A stretch of 64,000 nucleotides of DNA from Treponema_I sp045597345 (GCA_045597345.1 JAZLJW010000143.1:33959-97958); one strand, 5' to 3'; positions 17,900 to 27,024 are shown, counted from the first letter of the stretch. The notes: generated from the letters alone by a model not told the origin. Numbers and translations are program-made.

Positions 17900-18030
17900 A
17901 GGAGGTGTGATAAAAATACATCCATGTATTTTTATCACGTGCAGTTTGTTGCTACGTTGTATCACCAAACTGCATATATACAGCGCCTCCATGCGCTGCC
18001 GCTGCCGCGGTGGCTTTATAGGAGATACAA
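17900..18030 (+). repeat. Multi-hairpin leader element copy A (before nfo)
   Basis: Begins AGGAGGTGTGA and ends CTTTATAGGAG six bases before the nfo ATG. Four hairpins: GTGATAAAAATACA/TGTATTTTTATCAC with loop TCCA; GCAGTTTG/CAAACTGC; CAGCGC/GCGCTG; CCGC/GCGG. The same order and tail occur at 48321-48430 (copy B), with compensatory changes in the stems. It is flanked by AGGAG at both ends. Confidence 0.75.
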
Positions 18031-18906
18031 ATGCTTCATATCGGATACCACGAATCTAGTTCAGACGGCTACCAGGCCATGGGAAAAGAAGCCCTTTCAG
18101 TCAACGCTGATACCTTTGCCTTCTTTACCCGGAATCCCCGTGGCGGACAGGCAAAACCCCTGGATATGGCAGATGTGGCAGCTTTCAATTCGTTTGCTGC
18201 TGAACATCAGTTTGCTCCACTGGTTGCCCATGCGCCCTACACCCTGAACCCCTGTGCACTGGATCCGGGTCTCCGGGATTTTGCCCGGAACACCATGATT
18301 GATGATATGAAGCGTCTTGCTGCTACCCCCGGCAACCTGTACAACTTCCATCCCGGAAGCCACGTAAAACAGGGCGCTGAGGTTGGCATTGCACTGACAT
18401 CGCAGCATCTGGCTGCCGTATTCAGTGCTTTTGGCGGAACCCTTCCGGGGAACACCACCATACTTATTGAAACCATGGCCGGCAAAGGTTCTGAAATCGG
18501 CCGCACCTTTGAAGAAGTGCGTGCCATCATCGATCAGACCTATGAGGCCATGAAGGACATGCCCCACAATCTGGATACCCAGTTGGGCGTATGTCTTGAT
18601 ACCTGCCACGTTTGGGATGGCGGGTATGATATTGTACATAATTTAGACGGAGTGATTTCTAACTTTGATTCAGTGATAGGGCTTGGCCGCCTGAAAGCCA
18701 TTCATCTTAACGACAGCATGAACCCCTTTGAATCTCACAAAGACCGTCATGCGTGCATTGGAAAAGGCAACATCGGTGCAGAAGCGCTGATCCGTGTCAT
18801 CAATCATGAGGCGCTGTACACCCTGCCCTTTATTCTTGAGACACCCAATGAGCACGATGGCTATAAAGCAGAAATTGAACTGCTGCGTGACGCCTTCACT
18901 CATTAA
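18031..18906 (+). CDS. nfo: Endonuclease IV
   Basis: 291 residues, usual length. AP endonuclease family 2 TIM barrel with all metal-ligand motifs: VAHAPYTLN, YNFHPGSH, ILIETMAGKGSEIG, VCLDTCHVWDGGYD, IHLNDSMN and the loop SHKDRHACIGKGNIG. It cuts DNA 5' to abasic sites in base-excision repair. Its Shine-Dalgarno (TAGGAG) is the end of repeat element A. HflX follows 15 bases later, so the two are probably co-transcribed. Confidence 0.96.
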   Translation: MLHIGYHESSSDGYQAMGKEALSVNADTFAFFTRNPRGGQAKPLDMADVAAFNSFAAEHQFAPLVAHAPYTLNPCALDPGLRDFARNTMIDDMKRLAATPGNLYNFHPGSHVKQGAEVGIALTSQHLAAVFSAFGGTLPGNTTILIETMAGKGSEIGRTFEEVRAIIDQTYEAMKDMPHNLDTQLGVCLDTCHVWDGGYDIVHNLDGVISNFDSVIGLGRLKAIHLNDSMNPFESHKDRHACIGKGNIGAEALIRVINHEALYTLPFILETPNEHDGYKAEIELLRDAFTH

Positions 18907-18921
18907 ACAACAGGAAACACT

Positions 18922-20223
18922 TTGACTAACGATAAAATCATTGATCTTGAAGCAGAAGCTGCACGCCCGGTGCAGTCATTTCTGGTAGGCTGCACCGACA
19001 TTGAAGGTGCTGTATCTTCTGCAGCAGACCCGTTAAGCGAATTGCGTGGACTGGTAGACACCCTGGGACACCTGACTGTTGGTCAGTACGTCCTGAACAA
19101 ACGGGAACCGGCCCCAAAATACGGCATGGGAACCGGCAAGGCAGAAGAAATTGCCACCTACGCAAAAGCCGCCGGGGCTGACAGTATCATCTTTGACTTT
19201 GAACTTTCTCCCACCCATCAGCGGAACTGGGAGCGGCTTGCCGGTATTCCCGTCTTTGACCGGCATGAAGTAATTCTCCGCATTTTTGCCCAGCGTGCAC
19301 GGACAAAAGAAGCTGTACTGCAGGTAGAACTGGCCCGGCTGGAATATTCCCTGCCCCGCCTTGCCCACAGCTATGGTGACATGGCCCGCCAGCGCGGTGG
19401 AAGTTACGGTTCCAAAGGTAGCGGTGAAACCCAGCTGGAACTTGACCGCCGTGCCGTTGAGACCAAAATGGCCCACATTAAGGAAGAACTGGCAAAAGTA
19501 GTAAAGGAACGGGAAACCCTGCGGAAAAAGCGTGACCGTATTCCGCTTCCCGTATGTGCCCTGGTTGGCTACACCAATGCGGGAAAATCCTCTTTGCTGA
19601 ACGCCCTTACCGGCAGCGATGTTTTTGTAGAAAACCGGCTCTTTGCAACCCTGGATCCCACTACCCGTCGCCTTGCCCTTCCCAACGGCTCCGGTATCCT
19701 TATTTCTGACACCGTAGGATTCATCAGTAACCTGCCCCATAACCTGGTAAATGCATTCAAGTCAACGCTGGAAGAAGCTGCCCGCGCAGAACTGCTTCTT
19801 ATCGTTCTTGATGCTACAGATCCGCTGGTCATGCAGCAGTATGAAACCGTCCTTTCCGTCCTGAAGGAAATCGGTGCCGATTCATCACGGGCCCTCATCG
19901 TCCTCAATAAAATTGATGCCGTCGATGTACATCAGGAAGAATCTTTCGGTTTTCTGTATGACCACCTGACTGCAACTTTTCCAGAAGCAGTTCCCGTTTC
20001 AGCTAAAACCCATCAAGGTTTTGATCTGCTGACTACCAGAATCTGCGACACCCTTCTGGGAGAAATCTGCACCTACCGCCTGCCGTTAACTCAAGCTGCG
20101 CTGGTTGCAGCCATCAGAAAAAACGGGGTTCTTCACAGCGAAGAATGGCATGACGACTTTGTAGAAGTGTGCGCTCAAGTTTCCGGACAGACTGCCCTTG
20201 AACTGGACCAGTTTAAAATCTGA
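18922..20223 (+). CDS. hflX: GTPase HflX
   Basis: 433 residues from TTG 18922 (AGGAAA upstream; no nearby ATG fits). N-terminal HflX domain with the Gly-rich AARQRGGSYGSKGSGETQLE-like linker, then a GTPase domain: P-loop GYTNAGKSS, switch region DPTTR, DTVGFI and NKID. It binds the 50S ribosome and splits stalled or stressed ribosomes. Standard length; the C-terminal part after the G domain is about 80 residues. Confidence 0.95.
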   Translation: MTNDKIIDLEAEAARPVQSFLVGCTDIEGAVSSAADPLSELRGLVDTLGHLTVGQYVLNKREPAPKYGMGTGKAEEIATYAKAAGADSIIFDFELSPTHQRNWERLAGIPVFDRHEVILRIFAQRARTKEAVLQVELARLEYSLPRLAHSYGDMARQRGGSYGSKGSGETQLELDRRAVETKMAHIKEELAKVVKERETLRKKRDRIPLPVCALVGYTNAGKSSLLNALTGSDVFVENRLFATLDPTTRRLALPNGSGILISDTVGFISNLPHNLVNAFKSTLEEAARAELLLIVLDATDPLVMQQYETVLSVLKEIGADSSRALIVLNKIDAVDVHQEESFGFLYDHLTATFPEAVPVSAKTHQGFDLLTTRICDTLLGEICTYRLPLTQAALVAAIRKNGVLHSEEWHDDFVEVCAQVSGQTALELDQFKI

Positions 20224-20229
20224 TATTTG

Positions 20230-20259
20230 TTGACTAGATTTGATGTATCGTGGTATATT
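20230..20259 (+). promoter_or_regulatory. Sigma-70 promoter of rpmH
   Basis: TTGACT (20230) and TATATT (20254) with an 18-base gap, 95 bases before the rpmH ATG. It drives the rpmH-rnpA-yidD-yidC group. Confidence 0.7.
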
Positions 20260-20353
20260 ACCACACCCATATATCTATGATGCAAAAGATATGTTTGGAA
20301 CAAAAATTAAAAGAGAGCGTAATGCACTCTAAATAATAAAGGAGACATGTCAC

Positions 20354-20509
20354 ATGAAACGGACATATCAGCCCAGTAAAACTAAGAGAAACAGAAAATT
20401 TGGTTTCCGCGCACGCATGAAGACCAGAGGTGGACGCCTCGTTCTTAAACGCCGCAGAGCTAAGGGACGCTATAAGCTGACTGTTTCTGACGAGAAAAAG
20501 CCTTACTGA
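20354..20509 (+). CDS. rpmH: 50S ribosomal protein L34
   Basis: 51 residues, starting MKRTYQPSK and containing RARMKTRGGRLVLKRRRAKG, the L34 signature. AGGAGA stands 11 bases upstream. First gene of the conserved rpmH-rnpA-yidD-yidC-khpB string; dnaA and an origin, often upstream in other bacteria, are not here. Confidence 0.97.
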   Translation: MKRTYQPSKTKRNRKFGFRARMKTRGGRLVLKRRRAKGRYKLTVSDEKKPY

Positions 20510-20536
20510 TTGCTTTAACAAAAAGAGAGTGCAGGC

Positions 20537-20887
20537 TTGAACAAAACTGGTCGTTTTACCCGTCATGAGCGGATAAAGCGCTCTGACGAAATTAAGGTTC
20601 TGTTTAAGAAAGGAGAAAGAGTTTCCACCAATGGTGCGAAACTCTTTTTCTTACCTAATGGTAAAGATATAAACAGAATCGTATTTGCCCTGCCCCGCGG
20701 CTACGGAAACGCTGTAGAAAGAAATTACAGCAAACGATTAAGCCGCGAAGCATACCGTTCTTTAAAATCACACCTGAACACCGGCTATGACTTGCTGCTG
20801 CTTGTCTACCCCGGAAATGACTCGTTCCCTTCGCGGTGTGATACATTCAGACGTCTAACTGAGAAAGCTGGATTATTACAGTTATGA
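20537..20887 (+). CDS. rnpA: Ribonuclease P protein component
   Basis: 116 residues from TTG 20537. The RNR-type motif appears as NAVERNYSKRLSREAYRS, with the FTRHERIKRSDEI start and LPRGYGNA strand. It supports the catalytic RNA in 5' tRNA maturation. It overlaps yidD by 4 bases (ATGA), and lies 27 bases after rpmH. Confidence 0.95.
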   Translation: MNKTGRFTRHERIKRSDEIKVLFKKGERVSTNGAKLFFLPNGKDINRIVFALPRGYGNAVERNYSKRLSREAYRSLKSHLNTGYDLLLLVYPGNDSFPSRCDTFRRLTEKAGLLQL

Positions 20888-21117
20888 GATATACTTTTGG
20901 CTCTATAACTGCCTCTATTCTTAAATTTTTCATCCGCGTCTATCAAGTCTGTATCTCACCTTTGTTTCCACCGTGCTGTCGGTTTTATCCTACCTGCTCA
21001 AATTACGGGCTTCAGGCTATAACCAAACACGGTCCCGTAAAGGGAACAATCCTTACCGCTAAAAGAATCATCAGATGTAATCCGCTGAATCCCGGTGGTT
21101 ATGACCCTGTTCCCTAA
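20884..21117 (+). CDS. yidD: Membrane protein insertion efficiency factor YidD
   Basis: 77 residues. Typical CRFYPTCSNYGLQAI motif, an N-terminal amphipathic helix and NPGGYDPVP end. It assists YidC at the inner membrane; the yidC gene starts 40 bases later. Confidence 0.96.
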   Translation: MRYTFGSITASILKFFIRVYQVCISPLFPPCCRFYPTCSNYGLQAITKHGPVKGTILTAKRIIRCNPLNPGGYDPVP

Positions 21118-21157
21118 CTGTTTCATAAGTTAACCCAACTAACAGGAGTTTTTCCCG

Positions 21158-22951
21158 ATGGAAAAAAACACTATTATTGCAATTCTGCTTTCTACTCTGG
21201 TTATCATCGGCTTCTCTGCATATCAGATGCGGCTGCAGGCCAATGCCCTTGAAGCAGAAGCTGCCGCTACTGCTGAAGCAGCAATGCTTGAAGAAACCAT
21301 TACCACTGATTCTGCAGAAAATCCCCTGATTGCTGCTGCAGAAATTGAAAACGAATCTTCCCTTGAAACTATTGATGCTGTCGATGAAGAGACCGTAACT
21401 ATTTCTACAAACCTGATGACAGTTACCCTTACAAACAAGGGTGGAGACATTATCGGATTCGAACTCCGTGACCACAAAGATGGAGATCACGGTATTGAAA
21501 TGGCCGACTGCATTACCGACACTAACCGTGCATTTGCCATTGCTTTGGGAAGCGAAAATGCACCTATTCTGAACAATCTGTTTACGGTTAAACGTATTTC
21601 AGACTATAGCGTAGCTTTTTCTCATCCATACAGCGTAAAGAATGAGAATGGCACCACCAGTTCCTTTACTTTAGTTAAACAGTACACCTTTCTCCCGGAT
21701 GAATACGTATTCAAACTGGACGTTCACATTAAAGGAGCAGACGGTGTAAATAGCCTTACCTTTGGAAATACCGGTTACTCTCTGCGTACTTCTCCGCAGA
21801 TTGGTCCACGCTGGGATACAAAAAACCAGCGCTATGACTACCGTTATTTCATGTCTCTGACTAACGGAAAAATCAAAAAACAGAATCTTGCTGCCGGACA
21901 GAACAAAGATTACACAAATGAATTCACCTGGTCTGGTGTTACCGGAAAATACTTTGCAGCCCTTGTTGCGCCAGTAAATGCCCAGATTACTGCTAAATCT
22001 ACCTGTTCAACGAAAGTTGATGAAAATGACAATCCAACGTCTCAGGTTACCCTTGTCCGTAATCCTATAACAGCCAATGCAGTTACTGATACCTATTATG
22101 TGTACATCGGACCAAAAACCGACAAGACACTGAAAATGTATAATCACGCAGAAGACAACGGCTGGAAACTTGCCGGTATGTATTACGACTACTGTCAGCA
22201 GTCTTCCGGTTTCCTCACCTGGCTTGAAGTTGCCCTGAAGTGGATTATGGGACTCATTTACAAACTGATTCCAAACTGGGGTCTCTGTATCCTGGTTATG
22301 ACTCTGCTTCTCCGTCTGGCTCTGTATCCTATGACTAAAAAAACTTCGCTGTCTTCTGTAAAAATGCAGCAGGTTCAGCCACAGATGCAGGCTCTGCAGG
22401 AAAAATACAAATCAAATCCTGACAGACTGAACCAGGAAATGGCAGCTCTCTACAAAGAAACCGGTTACAACCCTATGAGCGGTTGTCTGCCACTGCTGAT
22501 TCAGTTCCCAATCATCATGGCTATGTATAACCTGTTCAACAACTACTTTGATTTCCGTGGAGCGTCGTTCATTCCAGGATGGATTCCAGACCTTTCTCAG
22601 GGTGACAGTGTGTACACCCTGGGATTCAACCTGCCGTTCCTTGGTAACGAAATCCGTCTGCTGCCTGTTATCTATGTAGTAATTCAGGTTCTGCAGACCA
22701 AGATTATGAGCAAATCCCAGCCTCAGACTGCACAGACCAAGAGTATGAATACCATGATGTACATTATGCCGTTCATGTTCTTCTTCATGTTCTACAATGC
22801 ACCATCTGGTCTGGTTATTTACTGGACCTTCAGCATGGTTATAGCTCTTATCCAGCAGCTGTTCATCAATAAGCAGGTTCAGGCTGCCCGTGCTGAACTG
22901 GAAGCTCAGGAAGCTGCAAAACCAAAGTTTGTAGCACGCAAAAAGAAATAA
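21158..22951 (+). CDS. yidC: Membrane protein insertase YidC
   Basis: 597 residues. One N-terminal helix, a large periplasmic beta domain (about 60-330), then the conserved five-helix YidC/Oxa1 core from about 360, with WGLCILVMTLLLRLALYPMT and the loop MSGCLPLLIQFPIIMAMY. The long form with the periplasmic domain is as in Gram-negative bacteria. It inserts and folds inner-membrane proteins with or without SecYEG. Confidence 0.96.
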   Translation: MEKNTIIAILLSTLVIIGFSAYQMRLQANALEAEAAATAEAAMLEETITTDSAENPLIAAAEIENESSLETIDAVDEETVTISTNLMTVTLTNKGGDIIGFELRDHKDGDHGIEMADCITDTNRAFAIALGSENAPILNNLFTVKRISDYSVAFSHPYSVKNENGTTSSFTLVKQYTFLPDEYVFKLDVHIKGADGVNSLTFGNTGYSLRTSPQIGPRWDTKNQRYDYRYFMSLTNGKIKKQNLAAGQNKDYTNEFTWSGVTGKYFAALVAPVNAQITAKSTCSTKVDENDNPTSQVTLVRNPITANAVTDTYYVYIGPKTDKTLKMYNHAEDNGWKLAGMYYDYCQQSSGFLTWLEVALKWIMGLIYKLIPNWGLCILVMTLLLRLALYPMTKKTSLSSVKMQQVQPQMQALQEKYKSNPDRLNQEMAALYKETGYNPMSGCLPLLIQFPIIMAMYNLFNNYFDFRGASFIPGWIPDLSQGDSVYTLGFNLPFLGNEIRLLPVIYVVIQVLQTKIMSKSQPQTAQTKSMNTMMYIMPFMFFFMFYNAPSGLVIYWTFSMVIALIQQLFINKQVQAARAELEAQEAAKPKFVARKKK

Positions 22952-22958
22952 AAACACT

Positions 22959-22985
22959 GGCCGTTCGTAACCAGACGGCCTTTTC
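22959..22985 (+). terminator. Hairpin after yidC
   Basis: GGCCGT (22959) pairs with ACGGCC (22975), followed by TTTTC. It lies between yidC and khpB and could reduce read-through. Confidence 0.6.
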
Positions 22986-23006
22986 ATTCATTTGAGAGGT
23001 ATTGAT

Positions 23007-23702
23007 ATGACATACGAATATGAAGCTAAAACCGAAAAAGAAGCCATTGAACTGGCCGCCGCTGAACTTGGTCTTGAAAAAGATCAGTTTGATGTTGAAA
23101 TCCTGGAAACCCAGAAAAAAAGCATTTTCAAGAACGGCTATGTACGCATCCGCGTTCACACCGATGAAGTAACTACAAAAGTAGATACTGAGTCTGCTGA
23201 AACCACTCCTCATCAGCGCATGTTTGCAGATCCACTGCCACAGGACGCTTTTGAAAAACAGCTTATCGACTTTGTTGCTTCAATGATCCGCAAAATGGGT
23301 TATGAAGCTACTGTTGATGTAGTATTCCGTGAAGAAAATAAAATTGGACTTCGCATCAGTTCGCCAAGTTCATCTATTCTGATTGGACGCAAAGGTAAAA
23401 ACCTTGATGCAATGCAGCTTCTTGCCAATGTATACGCAGGCCGCCTGGGACGTGAAGATGTCCGCGTTATCCTGGACAGCGAGAACTACCGCATCCGCCG
23501 CGAAGAGTCACTGGTTCGCCTGGCTTACACCACCGCTGATAAAGTTCGCACTACCCGTAACTCAGTTCTGCTTGAACCAATGAACCCCTTTGAACGCCGT
23601 CTGATTCACACTACACTGAATGACATCCCAGATGTAGAAACAAAATCAGAAGGAGACGGTCTGTACAAACAGGTTCGCGTTATCTACAAAGGTATTCACT
23701 GA
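23007..23702 (+). CDS. khpB: RNA-binding protein KhpB (Jag/SpoIIIJ-associated)
   Basis: 231 residues from ATG 23007 (GAGAGG upstream). Jag_N domain (1-52), a linker, a KH domain with SILIGRKGKNLDAMQ, and a C-terminal R3H domain with NPFERRLIHTTLND. It binds RNA, usually with KhpA. Position after yidC is conserved in many bacteria. Confidence 0.95.
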   Translation: MTYEYEAKTEKEAIELAAAELGLEKDQFDVEILETQKKSIFKNGYVRIRVHTDEVTTKVDTESAETTPHQRMFADPLPQDAFEKQLIDFVASMIRKMGYEATVDVVFREENKIGLRISSPSSSILIGRKGKNLDAMQLLANVYAGRLGREDVRVILDSENYRIRREESLVRLAYTTADKVRTTRNSVLLEPMNPFERRLIHTTLNDIPDVETKSEGDGLYKQVRVIYKGIH

Positions 23703-23704
23703 GA

Positions 23705-24448
23705 ATGAAAATACACAGAAAGGCAGCAGTGGCACTCTGCTGCCTTTTTCTGTCAGTAATACCGGTTTTTGCTGAAGACAATCAAGGTCAGATACACCTG
23801 TATTACAAGCAGAAAGATGCACAACTACAGCTCCTCCCATCAACCGAGACTGCACATATGGCACGTGACCGATGGTATTTAACCCATTCAGATGCTCCGG
23901 GTTTTATGGGAGAAGCATTATACGTCATCCCCAAAAAAGACCTGTATGGTGCATCCCAGATGGAAGTGATTTCCCGTTTGGGCCGGTCCTTTTCTACCAT
24001 GGAAGGCATTCAGTACTATTCCAATTCCCGCAAGAAATATACAACCTTATATACCAAAGCATACACAGTTGATGATCCTAAAACCAGAAAGCCAGTTCCT
24101 GACCATACTTCTGGCAATGCTAATGGAACCAGTGGATGGTTTTACCTTCACGACAAGTCTTTTGGCGGATGTCTGTACTCAGTTGATTTCTTGCAGAATG
24201 AAACGGATTTTGGTTTTTTTGGTACCGCTGCAGACAATATGACATTCATGGGATTTAAGGCAGTAAAAAAACAGGATATGCATCTTAATCTCCTCATTCA
24301 TGAGGAAGAAAACACGCTCATCGTATATATTCTGGTTCAGGCTGATTTTATGAATGTTCCATTACTTGACGGCAGCATAGAAAAATCTTTCAACGCCCGA
24401 TTAGAGGCAATATATACCTGGTTTAAGGAAAGCTATTATGAAAATTAA
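23705..24448 (+). CDS. Exported protein of unknown function
   Basis: 247 residues. Signal peptide with cleavage near VFAED. No motif that I can name with confidence; the mature part is beta-rich with YYSNSRKKYTTLYTKAY in the middle and looks like a spirochaete-specific exported family. It starts 2 bases after khpB and overlaps the next gene by 11 bases, so it is co-expressed with the immunophilin fusion, perhaps as a periplasmic partner. Confidence 0.75.
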   Translation: MKIHRKAAVALCCLFLSVIPVFAEDNQGQIHLYYKQKDAQLQLLPSTETAHMARDRWYLTHSDAPGFMGEALYVIPKKDLYGASQMEVISRLGRSFSTMEGIQYYSNSRKKYTTLYTKAYTVDDPKTRKPVPDHTSGNANGTSGWFYLHDKSFGGCLYSVDFLQNETDFGFFGTAADNMTFMGFKAVKKQDMHLNLLIHEEENTLIVYILVQADFMNVPLLDGSIEKSFNARLEAIYTWFKESYYEN

Positions 24449-25451
24449 AAAAACGCTCACAGCTCTTGTTGCTCTGGTTTTACTTTGTTCAGCATGTTCC
24501 GCACAGGCTCCAAAAGAAGCCTTGACAGCCGTTAAAGGAAAAGATGGTTTATTTGCTGCAATGGAAACTACTGCTGGTGTCGTAGTTCTGGAGTTATTTT
24601 ACAAAGAAGCTCCACTCACTGTTACAAACTTTGTGGGGCTTGCAGAAGGCACCCTTGATGCTGCAAAAGGAAAACCCTTTTATGATGGTCTGAAATTCCA
24701 TCGCGTTATCAGTAAAGCTAACGGAGACTCTCAGGACTTTATGGTTCAGGGTGGAGATCCCAGAGGAAATGGCACCGGAGGTCCTGGATATTCATTCCCG
24801 GATGAATTCGTAGATACCCTACGCCATGACAAACCCGGTCGGCTTTCCATGGCAAATAGCGGCTGTAATACCAACGGAAGTCAGTTCTTCATTACTATTG
24901 TGCCAACTCCACACCTTGATGATGTTCACACCATTTTTGGTGAAGTTGTATATGGACAGAAAGTAGTTAACTCCATGAAAAAGGATACTGTCATTAATAA
25001 AGTGACAATCATCCGGCAAGGAGCTGAAGCCCAGAAATTCACTGCAACTCAGGCACAGTGGAATGAACTGTATCAGCAGGCATTGATGACCCAGATTGGG
25101 CACTTCCTTTCAGTTCCGGTAAAACATGAAAGTGGCATTTACTATCAAGTACTGGAAGAAGGAAAAGGTGCTGCAGCAGGCAAGGGCAAAAATGTAAGCT
25201 GTTCTTACGTGGGAGCTTTGATGAACGGCCGGGTATTTGACTATTCACGCGAAGGTACAACTTTGGACTTTAAGACCAACGGTGGCCAGATGATTACCGG
25301 TTTTGACCTGATGGTTCAGGAAATGAAAGTAGGGGAGACCCGTATCTGTGTTCTGCCACCACAGTACGCCTATGGAAATCAGAGTGTAGGGGGAGTTATC
25401 CCTGCCAACTCATATCTGATTTTCCAGATTACCCTTGAACAGGCAAAATAA
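24438..25451 (+). CDS. Lipoprotein peptidyl-prolyl isomerase, cyclophilin-FKBP fusion
   Basis: 337 residues. Lipobox LLCSACS, then a cyclophilin domain (about 35-195; FHRVI, MVQGGDPRGNGTGGPGY, NTNGSQFFITIVPTPHLD) and an FKBP domain (about 230-337; GGQMITGFDLMVQEMKVGE, LPPQYAYGN). In the FKBP part the FDxS motif reads FDYS. Dual-family immunophilins of this order are known but uncommon. It should speed proline isomerisation during folding outside the inner membrane. The next gene is a close copy without a signal. Confidence 0.92.
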   Translation: MKIKKTLTALVALVLLCSACSAQAPKEALTAVKGKDGLFAAMETTAGVVVLELFYKEAPLTVTNFVGLAEGTLDAAKGKPFYDGLKFHRVISKANGDSQDFMVQGGDPRGNGTGGPGYSFPDEFVDTLRHDKPGRLSMANSGCNTNGSQFFITIVPTPHLDDVHTIFGEVVYGQKVVNSMKKDTVINKVTIIRQGAEAQKFTATQAQWNELYQQALMTQIGHFLSVPVKHESGIYYQVLEEGKGAAAGKGKNVSCSYVGALMNGRVFDYSREGTTLDFKTNGGQMITGFDLMVQEMKVGETRICVLPPQYAYGNQSVGGVIPANSYLIFQITLEQAK

Positions 25452-25483
25452 TTACGCAAATTAATCTGATAGGAGATTCAAAT

Positions 25484-26467
25484 ATGGAAAAAGCAATGGA
25501 AGCTATCAAAGGCAAAGAAGGTATTTTTGCCATTATGGACACCACCAACGGTGTAATCGCTCTTGAACTGTTCTACAAAGACACTCCGCTGACGGTAACC
25601 AACTTTGTTGGTCTTGCAGAAGGCACTCTTGATGCCGCAAATGGAAAACCTTTTTATGATGGTCTGAAATTCCACCGCGTTATCAGTAAAGCTAATGGCG
25701 ATGGTCAGGACTTTATGATTCAGGGTGGTGACCCACGCGGAAACGGAACCGGTGGCCCCGGATACAAGTTTGTCGATGAATTCGTAGATACCCTGCGTCA
25801 CGACAAACCAGGACGCTTTTCTATGGCCAACAGCGGTAAAAATACCAACGGCAGCCAGTTCTTCATTACCATTGTTCCAACTCCTTGGCTTGACGACCAC
25901 CACACCATTTTTGGTGAAGTTGTAGAAGGACAGGATGTTGTAGACTCCATGAAACAGGGAGCCTCAATCAATAAGGTAACCATCGTACGTCAGGGTGCAG
26001 AAGCAGAAAAATTCACTGCTACTCAGGCCGACTGGGATAACCTGACAAAAAACGCTGCTGCCGCTGAACAGGCCCGCAAAGCTGCAAAATTTGCAAAAGT
26101 TATCAAAGAAATTGAAGAAGAATTCCCTAATGCTAAAAAAGATGACCACGGAATTTACTGGGAAATCCTGAAAGAGGGAAAGGGCGATGCTGTAGGAAAG
26201 GGAAAAGCTGTTGCTACCCACTACACTGGTATGCTCCTGACCGGACAGGTATTCGATTCTTCAGAAGGCCGTTCTCCACTGGAATTCATGACCGGTGCCG
26301 GACAGATGATTACCGGTTTTGATCTGATGGTTCAGGAAATGAAAGTAGGGGAAAAACGCCGCATGATTCTGCCACCAGACTTTGCATACGGTGAACAGGG
26401 ATATCCTGGAGTAATTCCACCCAGCGCTTACCTGATTTTTGAAGTAGAACTGGTAAAAGCAAAATAA
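25484..26467 (+). CDS. Cytosolic peptidyl-prolyl isomerase, cyclophilin-FKBP fusion
   Basis: 327 residues, no signal peptide. Same domain order as the preceding gene and very similar over the cyclophilin part (FVGLAEGTLDAANGKPFYDG; NTNGSQFFITIVPTPWLD). A 45-residue charged helical linker with Ala/Lys/Glu joins it to the FKBP domain (FDSSEGRSPLEFMTGAGQMI, LPPDFAYGEQGYPGVIPPSA), which has the complete FKBP motif. GATAGGAGATTC before ATG. A tandem duplicate that has lost or never had the export signal. Confidence 0.93.
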   Translation: MEKAMEAIKGKEGIFAIMDTTNGVIALELFYKDTPLTVTNFVGLAEGTLDAANGKPFYDGLKFHRVISKANGDGQDFMIQGGDPRGNGTGGPGYKFVDEFVDTLRHDKPGRFSMANSGKNTNGSQFFITIVPTPWLDDHHTIFGEVVEGQDVVDSMKQGASINKVTIVRQGAEAEKFTATQADWDNLTKNAAAAEQARKAAKFAKVIKEIEEEFPNAKKDDHGIYWEILKEGKGDAVGKGKAVATHYTGMLLTGQVFDSSEGRSPLEFMTGAGQMITGFDLMVQEMKVGEKRRMILPPDFAYGEQGYPGVIPPSAYLIFEVELVKAK

Positions 26468-26497
26468 CCAACTTATCACAAACCAGTATTCTGTCAT

Positions 26498-26576
26498 CCT
26501 GATTATGTACTTTGTCATCCCGAACTTGTTTCGGGATCCAGATGCTGAATCAAGTTCAGCATGACAGAACTGGTTC
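26498..26576. repeat. Palindromic repeat, family 3
   Basis: GTCATCCTGATTATG, then GTCATCCCGAACTTGTTTCG-GGATCC, then a closing CTGAATCAAGTTCAGCATGAC. CCCGAACTTGTTTCGGG forms a hairpin. A shorter form lies at 36658-36683. It sits directly before the CsoR-like gene. Confidence 0.75.
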
Positions 26577-26586
26577 AATTTCCACC

Positions 26587-26940
26587 ATGCACACACATAT
26601 CGACGAACACGGAAACGTATATACTCATTCTCACCACGATGACCTGCATCACGACCACAACCATGCCCATAGCCACACCCACACCCAGACAAAAAATGTC
26701 CTGAACCGCATGGCAAAAATCATCGGTCACATGGAATCCATCAGAACCATGATTGAAAACGGCCGTGACTGTACTGAAGTGCTCATCCAGCTTTCTGCCG
26801 TAAAGTCTGCCATCAACGGCGTCAGTAAAGTAATCCTGAAAGACCACATGGACCACTGCATTGTTGATGCCGTAGAAGACCAGAACGCCGAAGCCCTGGT
26901 GGAACTGGAAAAAGCCATCGACATGCTGCTGAAAAGCTGA
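26587..26940 (+). CDS. CsoR/RcnR-family metal-sensing repressor, His-rich N-terminus
   Basis: 117 residues. The first 35 residues hold 14 or more His in HxH clusters. The rest is the all-helical DUF156 fold: VLNRMAKIIGHMESIRTMIENGRDC, then VLIQLSAVKSAINGV, then LKDHMDHCI. Cys in GRDC and His/Cys in DHMDHC give the C-H-C ligand set of copper-type CsoR sensors. It should repress a metal-efflux operon until the metal binds. No such operon is adjacent and no Shine-Dalgarno is visible before ATG 26587. Confidence 0.85.
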   Translation: MHTHIDEHGNVYTHSHHDDLHHDHNHAHSHTHTQTKNVLNRMAKIIGHMESIRTMIENGRDCTEVLIQLSAVKSAINGVSKVILKDHMDHCIVDAVEDQNAEALVELEKAIDMLLKS

Positions 26941-27024
26941 AGAGCCCCACTTTTTTTTCTGATATCCCGAAAAGTTTGATATACTACAATCAGCAATTCT
27001 CTTACATTGCCAGGAGGAATCTGT

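Noticed and set aside
20224..20353. Replication origin near rpmH-rnpA
   Set aside because: No dnaA gene and no cluster of DnaA boxes; only a promoter and leader.
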